Positions 8,067 through 16,794 of a DNA stretch of 64,000 nt are shown one piece after another. Under the pieces are notes generated by a model. It was not told the origin of the DNA. It ran no database searches and saw only the letters and a program-made list of their open reading frames with translations. Positions within the stretch are counted from its first letter, which is position 1; each line of letters opens with the position of its first letter. The position numbers were made by a program, and so were the translations under genes. This DNA comes from Streptomonospora mangrovi (GTDB lineage Bacteria; Actinomycetota; Actinomycetes; Streptosporangiales; Streptosporangiaceae), in the NCBI RefSeq assembly GCF_027604915.1, contig NZ_JAJAQC010000027.1, positions 32,631 through 96,630 on the forward strand. Reading direction: 5' to 3'.

Positions 8067-8528
8067 ATGGACAACGTCGCCGATGATCTCCGATCGGCCG
8101 GACTCCGGGTCACCGCGGCACGGGTGGCCATCCTGGAGCAGGTCCGGTCCGGCAACCACCTCGACGCCGAACGCATCGCGCGCGGCGTGCGGGGTGCGGT
8201 CGGCCACGTCTCGACCCAGGCCGTCTACGACGGGCTGCACGCGCTCACCAGAGCCGGCCTCCTGCGGCGCATCGAGCCGGCGGGTTCGCCCGCGCGGTTC
8301 GAGGCCCGGGTCGGGGACAACCACCACCACCTGGTCTGCCGCTCCTGCGGCGAGGTCAGCGACATCGACTGCGTGGTCGGCGAGGCCCCGTGCGTGGAGC
8401 CCTCGCAGACCCACGGCTTCGTGGTCGAGGAAGCCGAAGTGGTGTTCTGGGGCGTCTGTCCGCAATGCCAGGAGCACGGCGCGCCTCCCGACCGCCCGCC
8501 CGCGCGGCGGGCGCACGGCGCGTCCTGA
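8067..8528 (+). CDS. catR: Fur-family peroxide-sensing repressor, CatR/PerR type
   Basis: 153 residues. A winged helix (RVTAARVAIL and STQAVYDGLHALTRAGLL) is followed by the Fur dimerisation domain with three metal-ligand histidines (H86-H88) and two CxxC pairs (C91/C94 and C131/C134) that hold structural zinc. The gene sits 94 bases upstream of a monofunctional catalase, as in Streptomyces catR-catA, where the repressor is inactivated by hydrogen peroxide. The operator overlaps its own promoter, so autoregulation is expected. The ATG at 8067 is set by the leaderless promoter; an in-frame upstream start would begin inside the operator. Confidence 0.85.
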   Translation: MDNVADDLRSAGLRVTAARVAILEQVRSGNHLDAERIARGVRGAVGHVSTQAVYDGLHALTRAGLLRRIEPAGSPARFEARVGDNHHHLVCRSCGEVSDIDCVVGEAPCVEPSQTHGFVVEEAEVVFWGVCPQCQEHGAPPDRPPARRAHGAS

Positions 8529-8622
8529 TTCCACCCGCCCCCCGCCCGAGGCGGCACGGTGCGGCCCCTCGGCCATGCGCCGATCCCGAGGCAGCTTTGA
8601 GCATTCTTGAAAGGTGCGAGCA

Positions 8623-10071
8623 GTGAGCGTTCCCTACAGCACGGACGACGCCGGCCACCCGGCGCCCAGCGATGGTTTGTCGCAGTCGGTCGGCCCCAAC
8701 GGGCCGCTGCTGCTCCAGGACCACTTCCTCATCCAGAAGATGGCCCACTTCAACCGCGAGCGCGTGCCCGAGCGCGTCGTGCACGCCAAGGGCGGCGGCG
8801 CCTTCGGCGAGATGGAGATCACCGAGGACGTCAGCGCCTACACCAAGGCCGACCTCTTCCAGAAGGGCAAGAAGACCCCGCTGCTGCTGCGCTTCTCCAC
8901 CGTGGCCGGCGAGCTGGGCAGCGCCGACACCGCGCGCGACCCCCGCGGGTTCGCCCTGAAGTTCTACACCGAGCACGGCAACTACGACATCGTCGGCAAC
9001 AACACGCCGATCTTCTTCATCCGCGACCCCTCGAAGTTCTCCGACTTCATCCACTCGCAGAAGCGCCGCGCCGACAACCAGTTGCGCGACAACAACATGC
9101 AGTGGGACTTCTGGACGCTGAACCCGGAGTCGGCGCACCAGGTGTCGTTCCTGATGACCGACCGCGGCACCCCCAAGAGCTGGCGCCACATGCACGGCTT
9201 CGGCAGCCACACCTTCATGTGGTACAACGCCAACGGCGAGAAGTTCTGGGTCAAGTACCACTTCAAGACCGAGCAGGGCATCGAGAACCTCACCGCCGGC
9301 GAGGCCAAGGCCATCGAGGCCGAGGACCCCGACGCCCACCGCCGCGACCTGTGGCAGGCGATCGAGCGCGGCGACTACCCCTCCTGGACCGTCAACGTCC
9401 AGATCATGCCGTTCGAGGACGCCGTCGACTACCGGTTCAACCCGTTCGACCTCACCAAGGTGTGGCCGCACAGCGACTACCCGGAGATCACGATCGGCCG
9501 GTTCACCCTGAACCGCAACCCCTCGAACTACTTCGCCGAGATCGAGCAGGCCGGCTTCGAGCCCTCCAACCTGGTCCCGGGTATCAGCGGCAGCCCCGAC
9601 AAGATGCTCCAGGGGCGGCTGTTCTCCTACCCCGACGCCCACCGGTACCGCATCGGCCCGAACTACCTCCAGTTGCCGGTCAACCAGCCCAAGGTCGAGG
9701 TCCGCAGCTACAACTTCGACGGCCCGATGGCCTACCGCAACGGCGTGGACCCGGTCTACGCGCCCAACACCGTGGGCGGCCCCGCCGCGGCGGTCGACCT
9801 CTACGAGGCCGAGGGCTACCAGGTCTCCGGCGAGATCGTGCGCTCGGCCTACGAGTTGCACAAGGAGGACGACGACTTCGGCCAGCCCCGCGCCCTGTGG
9901 GAGAACGTCCTGTCGGAGCCCGAGCGCGCCAACATGGTGAGCAACATCGTCGGCCACGCCTCGGCCCCCGAGGTCACCGCCGACATGAAGAAGCGCGTCG
10001 TGGAGTACTGGACCAACGTCCACCCCGACCTCGGCGCCGGCGTGGCCAAGGGCCTGGGCGTGGAGTCCTGA
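8623..10071 (+). CDS. katA: Monofunctional haem catalase
   Basis: 482 residues, a small-subunit catalase. Distal haem residues H54 (VVHAKGGG) and N127 (IVGNNTP) and the proximal haem tyrosine motif RLFSYPDAHRYR are intact. It dismutates hydrogen peroxide in the cytoplasm. GTG at 8623 was preferred to the in-frame GTG at 8614 because GAAAGG stands 8 bases before it. It is transcribed after catR and is expected to be in that regulon. A strong hairpin terminator follows. Confidence 0.93.
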   Translation: MSVPYSTDDAGHPAPSDGLSQSVGPNGPLLLQDHFLIQKMAHFNRERVPERVVHAKGGGAFGEMEITEDVSAYTKADLFQKGKKTPLLLRFSTVAGELGSADTARDPRGFALKFYTEHGNYDIVGNNTPIFFIRDPSKFSDFIHSQKRRADNQLRDNNMQWDFWTLNPESAHQVSFLMTDRGTPKSWRHMHGFGSHTFMWYNANGEKFWVKYHFKTEQGIENLTAGEAKAIEAEDPDAHRRDLWQAIERGDYPSWTVNVQIMPFEDAVDYRFNPFDLTKVWPHSDYPEITIGRFTLNRNPSNYFAEIEQAGFEPSNLVPGISGSPDKMLQGRLFSYPDAHRYRIGPNYLQLPVNQPKVEVRSYNFDGPMAYRNGVDPVYAPNTVGGPAAAVDLYEAEGYQVSGEIVRSAYELHKEDDDFGQPRALWENVLSEPERANMVSNIVGHASAPEVTADMKKRVVEYWTNVHPDLGAGVAKGLGVES

Positions 10072-10140
10072 CGCCCTGACCGGCTGATCGCCTGCCCCCG
10101 GCACCCTGCTCGGCGCCGCGCGCGCTGAGCCCGGCCGCCC

Positions 10141-10180
10141 GCCCCGGGCGCGGACCCTCGGTCCGCGCCCGGGGCTTTTC
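10141..10180 (+). terminator. Rho-independent terminator of katA
   Basis: A 16-bp perfect stem (10141-10156 with 10160-10175) around a 3-base loop is followed by TTTT at 10176-10179. Confidence 0.85.
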
Positions 10181-10489
10181 CGTACAGGGAGAGAAGGGGG
10201 AGACGCGCCGGCGTGAGGGCGGGGCGAGTGGCTGGAGGTGCGCCCCGCCACGCCGGGTGATCGGCGGATTTCGCTCGTGACCTTTTTGTTGCTCACCAGG
10301 CGTAAGGCCCTGATTCCCCGCATTCGGCGGGCATGGGCGAAAGAGCCACGTTGTCTTGTCCTGTTTGGCGAAAAATGTCGGGCTTATGGGAGCCGGAAGG
10401 CTGGCGCGCGTGCGTCAACAGGGATCACGGAGCGTGTCGTTCGGCCAGTCCCCGCCCCTGTTGGTATGGGTGGATTTTTTGCAAAACGC

Positions 10490-10517
10490 CTGACAGGAAG
10501 GCCAAAGCTGCTAGCGT
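10490..10517 (+). promoter_or_regulatory. Candidate chaplin promoter
   Basis: CTGACA (10490-10495) and TAGCGT (10512-10517) with a 16-base spacer, predicting a start near 10524 and a leader of about 235 bases. Confidence 0.45.
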
Positions 10518-10521
10518 GACT

Positions 10522-10571
10522 CACGAGCGGCAAGGTGACACGCTCGTGGGGGACCCCGGTGTCCCGACGAG
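10522..10571 (+). promoter_or_regulatory. Mutually exclusive hairpins at the 5' end of the chaplin leader
   Basis: CACGAGCG (10522-10529) can pair with CGCTCGTG (10541-10548). Alternatively CTCGT (10543-10547) pairs with ACGAG (10567-10571), continued by GGGAC/GTCCC (10550-10554 with 10561-10565). The two structures share bases 10543-10548 and cannot coexist, as in an RNA switch or attenuator. I recognise no known riboswitch family. Confidence 0.4.
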
Positions 10572-10759
10572 TCGATCTTTCCGCCGCCCCACGGCCGCCG
10601 CCCGCGAACGGGCGCCGACAGGCCGCCGGGTCGGTGCCGCCTGAAGCACCATCCTCTGCCCGCGGGCCGCGCCGTGCCGCACTGCGCCCGCCCGTGGTGA
10701 CGCTTCGACACAGATCGAACGCCCAACGTGTTCGCGTCCGCGAAAGGTCACGCCGAAAT

Positions 10760-11851
10760 ATGCGCAAGCAGTACACCTATCTGACCGCCTCCCTGCTGAC
10801 CGCGGGGCTCCTCAGCGCAGCGCCCGCCGCCGCCTTCGCCAGTCCCCAGACCGACGGGTCGGGCGGGGTCGGCAGCGGCAACCAGGTCAACGTCCCCGCC
10901 GACATCCGCGCGCAGTTGTGCGGCAACGCGCTGGCGGTGCTGGGGATCTCCCAGGCCGACTGCGACCGCGTCTCCGAGGTCCTCTACGCCGCCAGCGGCG
11001 CGGGGCAGGAGGACGGCCCCAGCACCGACGGGTCGGGCGGGATCGCCAGCGGCAACCAGATCAACATCCCCGTCGACGTCGCGCTGGACGTCTGCGGCAA
11101 CTCCGCCGCCATCGGCGGGATCGCCAAGGCCGACTGCGTCACCGTGGTGGAGAAGCTGGCCGAGGAGTCCGAGGACGGCCCCAGCACCGACGGGTCGGGC
11201 GGGATCGCCAGCGGCAACCAGATCAACATCCCCGTCGACGTCGCGGTCAACGTCTGCGGCAACTCCATCGCCGTGCTGGGCGCCTCCAGCGCCGAGTGCA
11301 CCACCATCGTCAACGCCATCGAGGAGGAGTCCGCCGAGTCCTCCGGAGACGACGCGCCCACCACCGACGGGTCGGGCGGGGTCGCCAGCGGCAACCAGGT
11401 GAACATCCCGGTCGAGGCTGCGGTCGACATCTGCGGGAACGCGGTGTCGGTGCTGGGCATCGCCGAAGCGGACTGCGTCGAGAAGATCTCCGACGGCGAC
11501 CCCGGCAAGCCCGGTGACGGCGGCGACGGAGAGCAGCCGCCCGGCGACGACGACGAGCAGCGCGGCGAGGAGGAGGACCCCGAGGGTGAGGACCCCAAGC
11601 CTTCGGCCGAGCCCTCGCCGTCCCCCTCGACCGGCGGCACGGCCACGCCCGACGACCAGGCCGCGCCCGCGCCCGGCGACGACACCGGCGCCGCCGGCGG
11701 CCTTCCCCTGACCGGCCCCGCGCTGGGCGGCCTGGTGGCCGCGGCCGTGGCCGCGATCGGCGGCGGCGCCGGCGCGATGTACCTGTCGCGCCGCCGCCGG
11801 GCCGCCGCCGGCCCGGCCGAGGACACCGCCGGGACCGCTGACCAGGACTGA
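10760..11851 (+). CDS. Long chaplin with four chaplin domains and a sortase signal
   Basis: 363 residues: signal peptide (1-28), four chaplin domains at about 32-69, 90-126, 144-180 and 203-240, each opening with DGSGG and GNQ(I/V)N and holding a cysteine pair (C54/C68, C112/C126, C166/C180, C225/C239), then an acidic Pro/Asp/Glu-rich spacer, LPLTG at 315-319, a hydrophobic helix and an RRRR tail. Chaplins are amyloid-forming proteins that let aerial hyphae leave water; long chaplins are anchored to peptidoglycan by sortase. Two domains are usual in Streptomyces long chaplins, so four is notable. The ATG at 10760 gives a good signal peptide. Confidence 0.9.
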   Translation: MRKQYTYLTASLLTAGLLSAAPAAAFASPQTDGSGGVGSGNQVNVPADIRAQLCGNALAVLGISQADCDRVSEVLYAASGAGQEDGPSTDGSGGIASGNQINIPVDVALDVCGNSAAIGGIAKADCVTVVEKLAEESEDGPSTDGSGGIASGNQINIPVDVAVNVCGNSIAVLGASSAECTTIVNAIEEESAESSGDDAPTTDGSGGVASGNQVNIPVEAAVDICGNAVSVLGIAEADCVEKISDGDPGKPGDGGDGEQPPGDDDEQRGEEEDPEGEDPKPSAEPSPSPSTGGTATPDDQAAPAPGDDTGAAGGLPLTGPALGGLVAAAVAAIGGGAGAMYLSRRRRAAAGPAEDTAGTADQD

Positions 11852-11872
11852 TTCCCGTCGGCACCACCGCTT

Positions 11873-11918
11873 CCGCGCCGCGCCGCCCCGGACCCCATGC
11901 CGGGGCGGCGCGGCGCGC
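11873..11918 (+). terminator. Strong GC hairpin after the chaplin gene
   Basis: An approximately 18-bp stem (from 11874 to 11891, pairing with 11900 to 11917) around the loop ACCCCATG. There is no T-tract, which is common in high-GC actinomycetes. Confidence 0.65.
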
Positions 11919-11972
11919 GGCGCGGACGCGTAGGATCTCCGCCAGTTCTGTCCGTTCATGTGGAGCCCACCC

Positions 11973-12368
11973 ATGGCGTCTGTGGCATCTGACGAACACC
12001 GCATCGTGGCCCGCTACACCGAACGCGACGAAGAGGTCCGCGCCGCGTTCTCCGCCTACACCGGGGGTGGTTTCGGGCGACGGGTGGTCGGCGTGACCGA
12101 TCACCGGCTCATCCTGGTCAAGAGCGGCTACTGGTCGATCACGGACAAGGGGCTGCTGTGGGCCGACCCGCTGGACCGGGTCGCGCTCAAGGGCGGTTAC
12201 GAGGTCTGGCTGACGAGCGGCGTCAACACCGGCAACGCCTACGTGACGGTCCGCCGGGCCGATGGGAGCACGCTCAGGCTCAACCCGCGCAGCGGTTTCG
12301 TCGGCCGGACCGATTCGGCCGCCGCCAACATCGCGAAACTGTATTCGCTGGTCCCCGGCCGCTTCTGA
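11973..12368 (+). CDS. Small PH-like-fold protein of unknown role
   Basis: 131 residues, cytoplasmic, without membrane segments. The pattern of short beta strands (GVTDHRLILVKSGYW, WADPLDRVALKGGYEVWL, AYVTVRRADGSTLRL) and a final helix looks like a bacterial PH (YokE-like) domain; this is fold-level guesswork. ATG at 11973 has GGAG 7 bases upstream and is preferred over the ATG at 11958. TAGGAT at 11931-11936 is a possible -10. Confidence 0.6.
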   Translation: MASVASDEHRIVARYTERDEEVRAAFSAYTGGGFGRRVVGVTDHRLILVKSGYWSITDKGLLWADPLDRVALKGGYEVWLTSGVNTGNAYVTVRRADGSTLRLNPRSGFVGRTDSAAANIAKLYSLVPGRF

Positions 12369-12443
12369 CCGTGCCGCACCCGTGCGGCCGGGAACCACCC
12401 GCTCGCGCGTCGCGGTGTCACCCGGAGGACGCGCACCGGCGGG

Positions 12444-13007
12444 CTAGGCCGACAGGAGGGCCCGCACCGCGTCGTGGACGAGGCGGTGGCGGGTTTCCGG
12501 GGATGTCGGGCCGATGACGCCGGCGAGCTCGTCGGGGGTGGACGCCCACACGGCGGCTGTGTGGAGGACCAGGGCGAGGAGCACGCCGGGCGGGTAGTGG
12601 GTGGTCAGTCTGCCTTCCCGCTGGGCGGCGGCGATCTGGTCGACCTTGGTCTGGTTGCTGCGGACGGCGGCCTCGACCAGGGCCGAGTCGCCGCGTTCGA
12701 GGCGGTGCCAGGTGCTGAGCCGGAGGATGTCGGGGTGCTCGTCGTACCCCCGGGCGAGTTTCACGGCGTAGCCGGGCAGGTCGTCGACGTCGAGCGGGAT
12801 ACCGGTCACCACCTGCTCCACGATCCCGGTGAACACGGCGTCGAACAGGCCGTCCTTGTTGCCGAAGTAGTGGTAGATCTGCGCCTTGTTGCTGTTCGCC
12901 TCGGCGGCGATGCGGTCCACGCGCGCTCCGGCGATGCCGTAGGCGGCGAACTCCCGGCGGGCCGCGGCGAGCAGGCGGGCCCGGGTGGCCTCGGCGTCTC
13001 TGATCAT
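12444..13007 (-). CDS. TetR-family regulator of the adjacent lipase/SDR operon
   Basis: 187 residues; helix-turn-helix VDRIAAEANSNKAQIYHYFG with the ensuing NKDGLFDAVF, then a TetR C-terminal domain. It is divergent from the hydrolase-SDR pair, and two matching palindromes lie in the 112-base intergenic region, so control of both directions is likely. Confidence 0.87.
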   Translation of the reverse strand: MIRDAEATRARLLAAARREFAAYGIAGARVDRIAAEANSNKAQIYHYFGNKDGLFDAVFTGIVEQVVTGIPLDVDDLPGYAVKLARGYDEHPDILRLSTWHRLERGDSALVEAAVRSNQTKVDQIAAAQREGRLTTHYPPGVLLALVLHTAAVWASTPDELAGVIGPTSPETRHRLVHDAVRALLSA

Positions 13008-13025
13008 GCCGTCGAGCGTATCAAC

Positions 13026-13095
13026 TAACCGGTTATTTGACGGATTTGGACGTGCGACCTACAGTCGGCGCGAGTCCAGTCAACTAAACGGTTAG
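13026..13095. promoter_or_regulatory. Twin TetR operators around a sigma70-type promoter
   Basis: TAACCGGTTA (13026-13035) is a perfect palindrome and CTAAACGGTTAG (13084-13095) is its near copy; both are preceded by CAA. Between them TTGACG (13037-13042) and TACAGT (13060-13065) are 17 bases apart, firing toward the hydrolase. One operator touches the -35 and the other lies downstream of the start, a classical repression layout. Confidence 0.75.
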
Positions 13096-13119
13096 AAACT
13101 TCGCTCCGAGGAGCAGCCC

Positions 13120-14076
13120 ATGCCCCGCAACGACCCCGTGATCGACCGCCGTGCCGCGCGGCGGGCGCGCATGTTCCAGGCGGTGTTCCCGCTGATGCAC
13201 CGCCTCATGTACGCGTCACCGAAGGTGCGGTTCGCCACCCGGCCCATCGCGCGGCCGACGACGGTCCGCATCCCCACCCGCCACGGCGACCTGCGCACGA
13301 TCGTCTACGCCCCCACCGCCGCCGACATCGCCGCCCAGAAGGACGCCGGGCACCTGCCGCCCGTGCACCTGATCACGCACGGCGGCGCGTTCATCATCCG
13401 GGTGCCCGAGCAGGAGGACAACGTGGCCCGCTACCTCGCCAGCGAGGTCGGCTGCTACGTGGTGATCCCCGACTACGACACCGCTCCGGCGGTGCGGTTC
13501 CCGGTCTCGGAGGAGGAGAGCTACGACGCCTACCGGTGGGTGCGCGAGCACGGCGCGCGGATGGGGTGGGACGGCGACCGGGTCACGGTCGGCGGCGCCA
13601 GCGCGGGCGGCAAGCTCGCCCTCAACGTGGCGCTGACGGCGATCGACGAGGGCTACCCCGTTCCGCTCGCGGTGTCCAGCGAGTACGGAGTCGCCGACAT
13701 GTCGCGCCCCGACTCGACCCGCACCAGCGCGAAGCGGAACCCCGTGGTCGCGCCGAGCCTCATGCGCCTGGTCCGCGCGACCTACTTCAAGGACGCGCCG
13801 CTCGACACGCCGCTCGCCTCGCCCGCGCTGCACCCGCGCCTCGCCGAACTTCCCCCCACCCTCATCGAGACCGCCGAGTTCGACACGCTCAGGCACGAGT
13901 CCAACGCCCTTGCCGCCGACCTCGCCGCGAAGGGCGTGCGGGTCACCCACCGTGAGTTCGCCGGTGTCGACCACGGCTTCACCCACACCGAGCCCGCCGG
14001 GACCGCCCGGGAAGCCATCACCCTCCTCGGCGACCACCTGGCCGCCGCCTTCGCCGGCGCGCTCCGCGCCCGCTGA
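13120..14076 (+). CDS. Alpha/beta hydrolase of the hormone-sensitive-lipase family
   Basis: 318 residues. The oxyanion motif HGGAF, the nucleophile GGASAGG, an acid in the ETAEFDTL segment and the histidine in DHGFTH are in HSL-family order. It likely hydrolyses short acyl esters. ATG at 13120 follows GAGGAG. The SDR gene begins 22 bases after the stop, so the two form an operon under the divergent TetR repressor. Confidence 0.87.
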   Translation: MPRNDPVIDRRAARRARMFQAVFPLMHRLMYASPKVRFATRPIARPTTVRIPTRHGDLRTIVYAPTAADIAAQKDAGHLPPVHLITHGGAFIIRVPEQEDNVARYLASEVGCYVVIPDYDTAPAVRFPVSEEESYDAYRWVREHGARMGWDGDRVTVGGASAGGKLALNVALTAIDEGYPVPLAVSSEYGVADMSRPDSTRTSAKRNPVVAPSLMRLVRATYFKDAPLDTPLASPALHPRLAELPPTLIETAEFDTLRHESNALAADLAAKGVRVTHREFAGVDHGFTHTEPAGTAREAITLLGDHLAAAFAGALRAR

Positions 14077-14098
14077 CCCATCCCGGAAAGGGACCACC

Positions 14099-15040
14099 GT
14101 GACCGTCTGGCTCGTCACCGGAAGCTCCCGCGGCCTCGGCCGCGCCGTCGTCCACGCCGCCCTCGATCGCGGCGACCGCGTCGTCGCCACCGCCCGCCGC
14201 CCCGGAACCCTCGCCGACCTGGCCGAACGGTATCCCCGCACGCTGCGCGCCATCGCCCACGACGTCACGGACCGCGCGCGGGCGGACGCGGCCGTCGCGC
14301 TCGCCCGCGACGCCTTCGGGGGCCTGGACGTGCTGGTCAACAACGCCGGCTACGCCAACGTGGAAGCGGTCGAGGACGCCACCGAGGAGTCGTTCCGCGA
14401 CCAGGTCGAGACGGTGTTCTTCGGCACCGTCCACACCACCCGCGCGGCGCTGCCCGCCCTGCGCGAGCGCGGCGGCGGCCACGTCATCAACATCAGCTCG
14501 GTGGGCGGCCGCCTCGCCACCCCGGGGCTGGCCGCCTACCAGTCGGCCAAGTGGGCCGTCAGCGGATTCAGCCAGGTGCTGGCCCTTGAGGTCGCGCCGC
14601 TCGGCGTCAAGGTCACCGCGATCGAGCCTGGTGGCATGGACACCGACTGGGCCGGGTCGTCGATGGCCGTCCCGCCGGTGAGCGAGCCCTATCGGGCCAC
14701 CGTCGGCGCCGCCGCCGCGATGTACGGCGCCGGCCGCCCGCTCGGCGACACCGCCAAGGTCGCGCGGGTCGTGCTCCGGGTCGCCGACATGGACGAGCCT
14801 CCGGTGCGGCTGCTGACCGGCAGCGAGGCGTACACCTACGCCACCGGCGCCGCCCGCGCCCTGCTGGCCAGTGACGAGAGATGGGCGGAGCTGTCCCGCT
14901 CGACCGACCGCGACGACGCCACCGACGACGAGCGCGACCCCACGGGTGCGCTGCGGTCCGGCCCGGAGCCGACCGGGCGGCGCGTCAGCACCGAGGACGT
15001 CGACGGCGGAGATCGGGACGCCGCCTCCGAACCGCGGTGA
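14099..15040 (+). CDS. Short-chain dehydrogenase/reductase
   Basis: 313 residues. TGSSRGLG (cofactor loop), NNAG, a catalytic serine in INISS and Y-x-x-x-K as YQSAK are present; GxxxGLG plus ATARR after strand 2 suggests NADP. The last 35 residues are charged and probably disordered. GTG at 14099 has GAAAGG upstream. It is the second gene of the TetR-controlled operon; a lipase plus SDR pair suggests breakdown or resistance toward an ester or lactone, which is inference. Confidence 0.88.
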   Translation: MTVWLVTGSSRGLGRAVVHAALDRGDRVVATARRPGTLADLAERYPRTLRAIAHDVTDRARADAAVALARDAFGGLDVLVNNAGYANVEAVEDATEESFRDQVETVFFGTVHTTRAALPALRERGGGHVINISSVGGRLATPGLAAYQSAKWAVSGFSQVLALEVAPLGVKVTAIEPGGMDTDWAGSSMAVPPVSEPYRATVGAAAAMYGAGRPLGDTAKVARVVLRVADMDEPPVRLLTGSEAYTYATGAARALLASDERWAELSRSTDRDDATDDERDPTGALRSGPEPTGRRVSTEDVDGGDRDAASEPR

Positions 15041-15054
15041 CGGACCGCCCGCCC

Positions 15055-15130
15055 GGCCGGTTGCCTGCCTGCCTGCTCGCTCGCCCGCCCGGGTGCTCGC
15101 CCGCCCGCCCGGTTGCCCGCCCGCTCGGCC
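15055..15130. repeat. Low-complexity CTGC/CGCCCG tract
   Basis: A run of imperfect 4- to 8-base repeats (GCCTGCCTGCCTGC, CGCTCGCCCGCCCGG, TGCTCGCCCGCCCGCCCGG) fills the gap between convergent genes. Confidence 0.6.
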
Positions 15131-15267
15131 CGGTCATGGACCACCCCGTTCGACGGTGGGGTCGGCACGGCCGGCCGCGCCCGGGCGGGCGCGCCCCGGC
15201 GCGGGCGGTGGTGGAGCGTGGTGGCGGGTCGTGGCCGGTAGGACGGCGGACGGGGCCGGTCTCCGGG

Positions 15268-16794
15268 TCAGTCGAACCAGCGCTGGGGGCGGGGGTCGAG
15301 GTTGCGGTAGACGTGCTTGGCCTCGCGGTATTCGTCAAGCCCGGCCTGGCCGAGTTCGCGGCCCACGCCCGAGCGCTTGAACCCGCCCCATTCGGCGGCC
15401 GGGAAGTAGGGCCCGTAGTCGTTGATCCACACGGTGCCGTGGCGCAGCGCGGCGGCGACGCGGTCGCCCCGGCCGGGGTCGTTGGTCCACACGGCACCGG
15501 CCAGGCCGTAGTCGGTGTCGTTGCCGAGGGCGATCGCCTCGTCCTCGGTGCGGAAGGTCTCGACGGTGACGACCGGGCCGAACACCTCGGTCTGCACGAT
15601 GTCCATGTCGCCGCGGCAGCCGGTGAAGACGGTGGGCCGGTAGAAGAACCCGGCGGCGAGGTCGGGGTCGTCGGGGCGGCGCCCGCCCGCCGCGAGGTGG
15701 GCGCCCTCCTTGACGCCGCGCGCGACGGCGGCCTCGACCTTGGCGCGGTGCTCGGCCGAGACCAGCGGGCCGCACTGCACGCCGGGGTCGGTGCCCCGGC
15801 CCAGCCGCACGCCCTCGGCGCGGCGGGCGAGTTCGGCGACGAACGCGTCGTGGATGTCCTCGTGCACGATCAGGCGGGCACCGGCCGAGCACACCTGGCC
15901 GGAGTGGAAGAACGCGGCGGCCATGGCGTAATCCACGGCGGTGTCGAGGTCGACGTCGGGGAAGACGATGTTGGGGTTCTTGCCGCCGAGTTCGAGGGCG
16001 ACCTTCTTCACGGTGGCCGCCGCCGCGGCCATGATGCGCGTGCCGGTGGCCAGGCCGCCGGTGAAGGACACCAGGTCGACGTCGCGGTGCTCGACCATCG
16101 CCGCGCCGACCTCGGCGCCGGTGCCCAGCACGAGGTTGGCCACCCCGGCGGGCAGCCCGGCCTCGGCGCACAGTTCGAACAGCTTGCACGTGGTGACGGG
16201 GGTGACCTCGCTGGGCTTGACGACCATGGTGTTTCCGGCGGCGATCGCCGGCGCCATCTTCCACGACAGTTGGAGGAGCGGGTAGTTCCAGGGCGTGATC
16301 ATGGCGCACACGCCCACGGGCTCGTAGACGACCCGGCTGAAGACGCCTTCGGGCGCGGCGATGACGCGTCCGGCGTCCTTGTCGGCCAGCCCGGCGTAGT
16401 AGCGGAAGACGGCGGTGACGTCGTCGACGTCGATGCGGCCTTCTTCGAGGGTCTTGCCGGTGTCAAGCGACTCCATCAGCGCGATCTCCTCGCGGTCGCG
16501 CTGGAGGAGGTCGGCGACGCGGTGGAGCAGCGCGCCGCGCTCGGCGGCGGGGGTGCGCCGCCAGCCGCCGGAGTCGAAGGCCGCGCGGGCGGCGGCGACG
16601 GCGGCGTCGACGTCCTCGGCGCCGGCCTCGCTCACCACGGTGAGCACGGAGGCGTCGTAGGGGTTGACCACCTCGCGGACCCGCCCCTTGGCCGCCGGGC
16701 GCCAGGCGCCGTCAACGAAGAGGCTGGTGGCGGCGGAGGAGCCGGGTGCGGCGAGGTAGGAGGTGCTGGGCAGTCGTACGTCGGGTCGGGTCAC
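15268..16794 (-). CDS. NAD-dependent aldehyde dehydrogenase, betaine-aldehyde type
   Basis: 508 residues. The family motifs PWNYPL, KPSE, the general base in ELGGKNPN, the catalytic cysteine in SGQVCSAG and FGPVV are intact. The closest recognisable subgroup is betaine/aminoaldehyde dehydrogenase (BetB, GbsA), which makes glycine betaine for osmoprotection; other aldehydes are possible. GTG at 16794 has GGGGAGA 8 bases upstream; a longer frame starting at 16860 lacks a site. No choline oxidase or transporter gene is near. Confidence 0.87.
   Translation of the reverse strand: MTRPDVRLPSTSYLAAPGSSAATSLFVDGAWRPAAKGRVREVVNPYDASVLTVVSEAGAEDVDAAVAAARAAFDSGGWRRTPAAERGALLHRVADLLQRDREEIALMESLDTGKTLEEGRIDVDDVTAVFRYYAGLADKDAGRVIAAPEGVFSRVVYEPVGVCAMITPWNYPLLQLSWKMAPAIAAGNTMVVKPSEVTPVTTCKLFELCAEAGLPAGVANLVLGTGAEVGAAMVEHRDVDLVSFTGGLATGTRIMAAAAATVKKVALELGGKNPNIVFPDVDLDTAVDYAMAAAFFHSGQVCSAGARLIVHEDIHDAFVAELARRAEGVRLGRGTDPGVQCGPLVSAEHRAKVEAAVARGVKEGAHLAAGGRRPDDPDLAAGFFYRPTVFTGCRGDMDIVQTEVFGPVVTVETFRTEDEAIALGNDTDYGLAGAVWTNDPGRGDRVAAALRHGTVWINDYGPYFPAAEWGGFKRSGVGRELGQAGLDEYREAKHVYRNLDPRPQRWFD

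Larger units (their letters stand above)
10181..10759. other. Long non-coding region upstream of the chaplin gene
   Basis: 579 bases without a convincing gene. The right half is a roughly 235-base leader downstream of the promoter at 10490-10517; the left part holds AT-richer stretches (CCTTTTTGTTG near 10280, GGATTTTTTGC near 10473) that are unusual here and may bind developmental regulators. Confidence 0.5.

Noticed and set aside
10524..10759. Possible c-di-AMP (ydaO) riboswitch in the chaplin leader
   Set aside because: The conserved GGGGGA-type and GAA-rich joining segments are not in the right order; only simple hairpins are clear.
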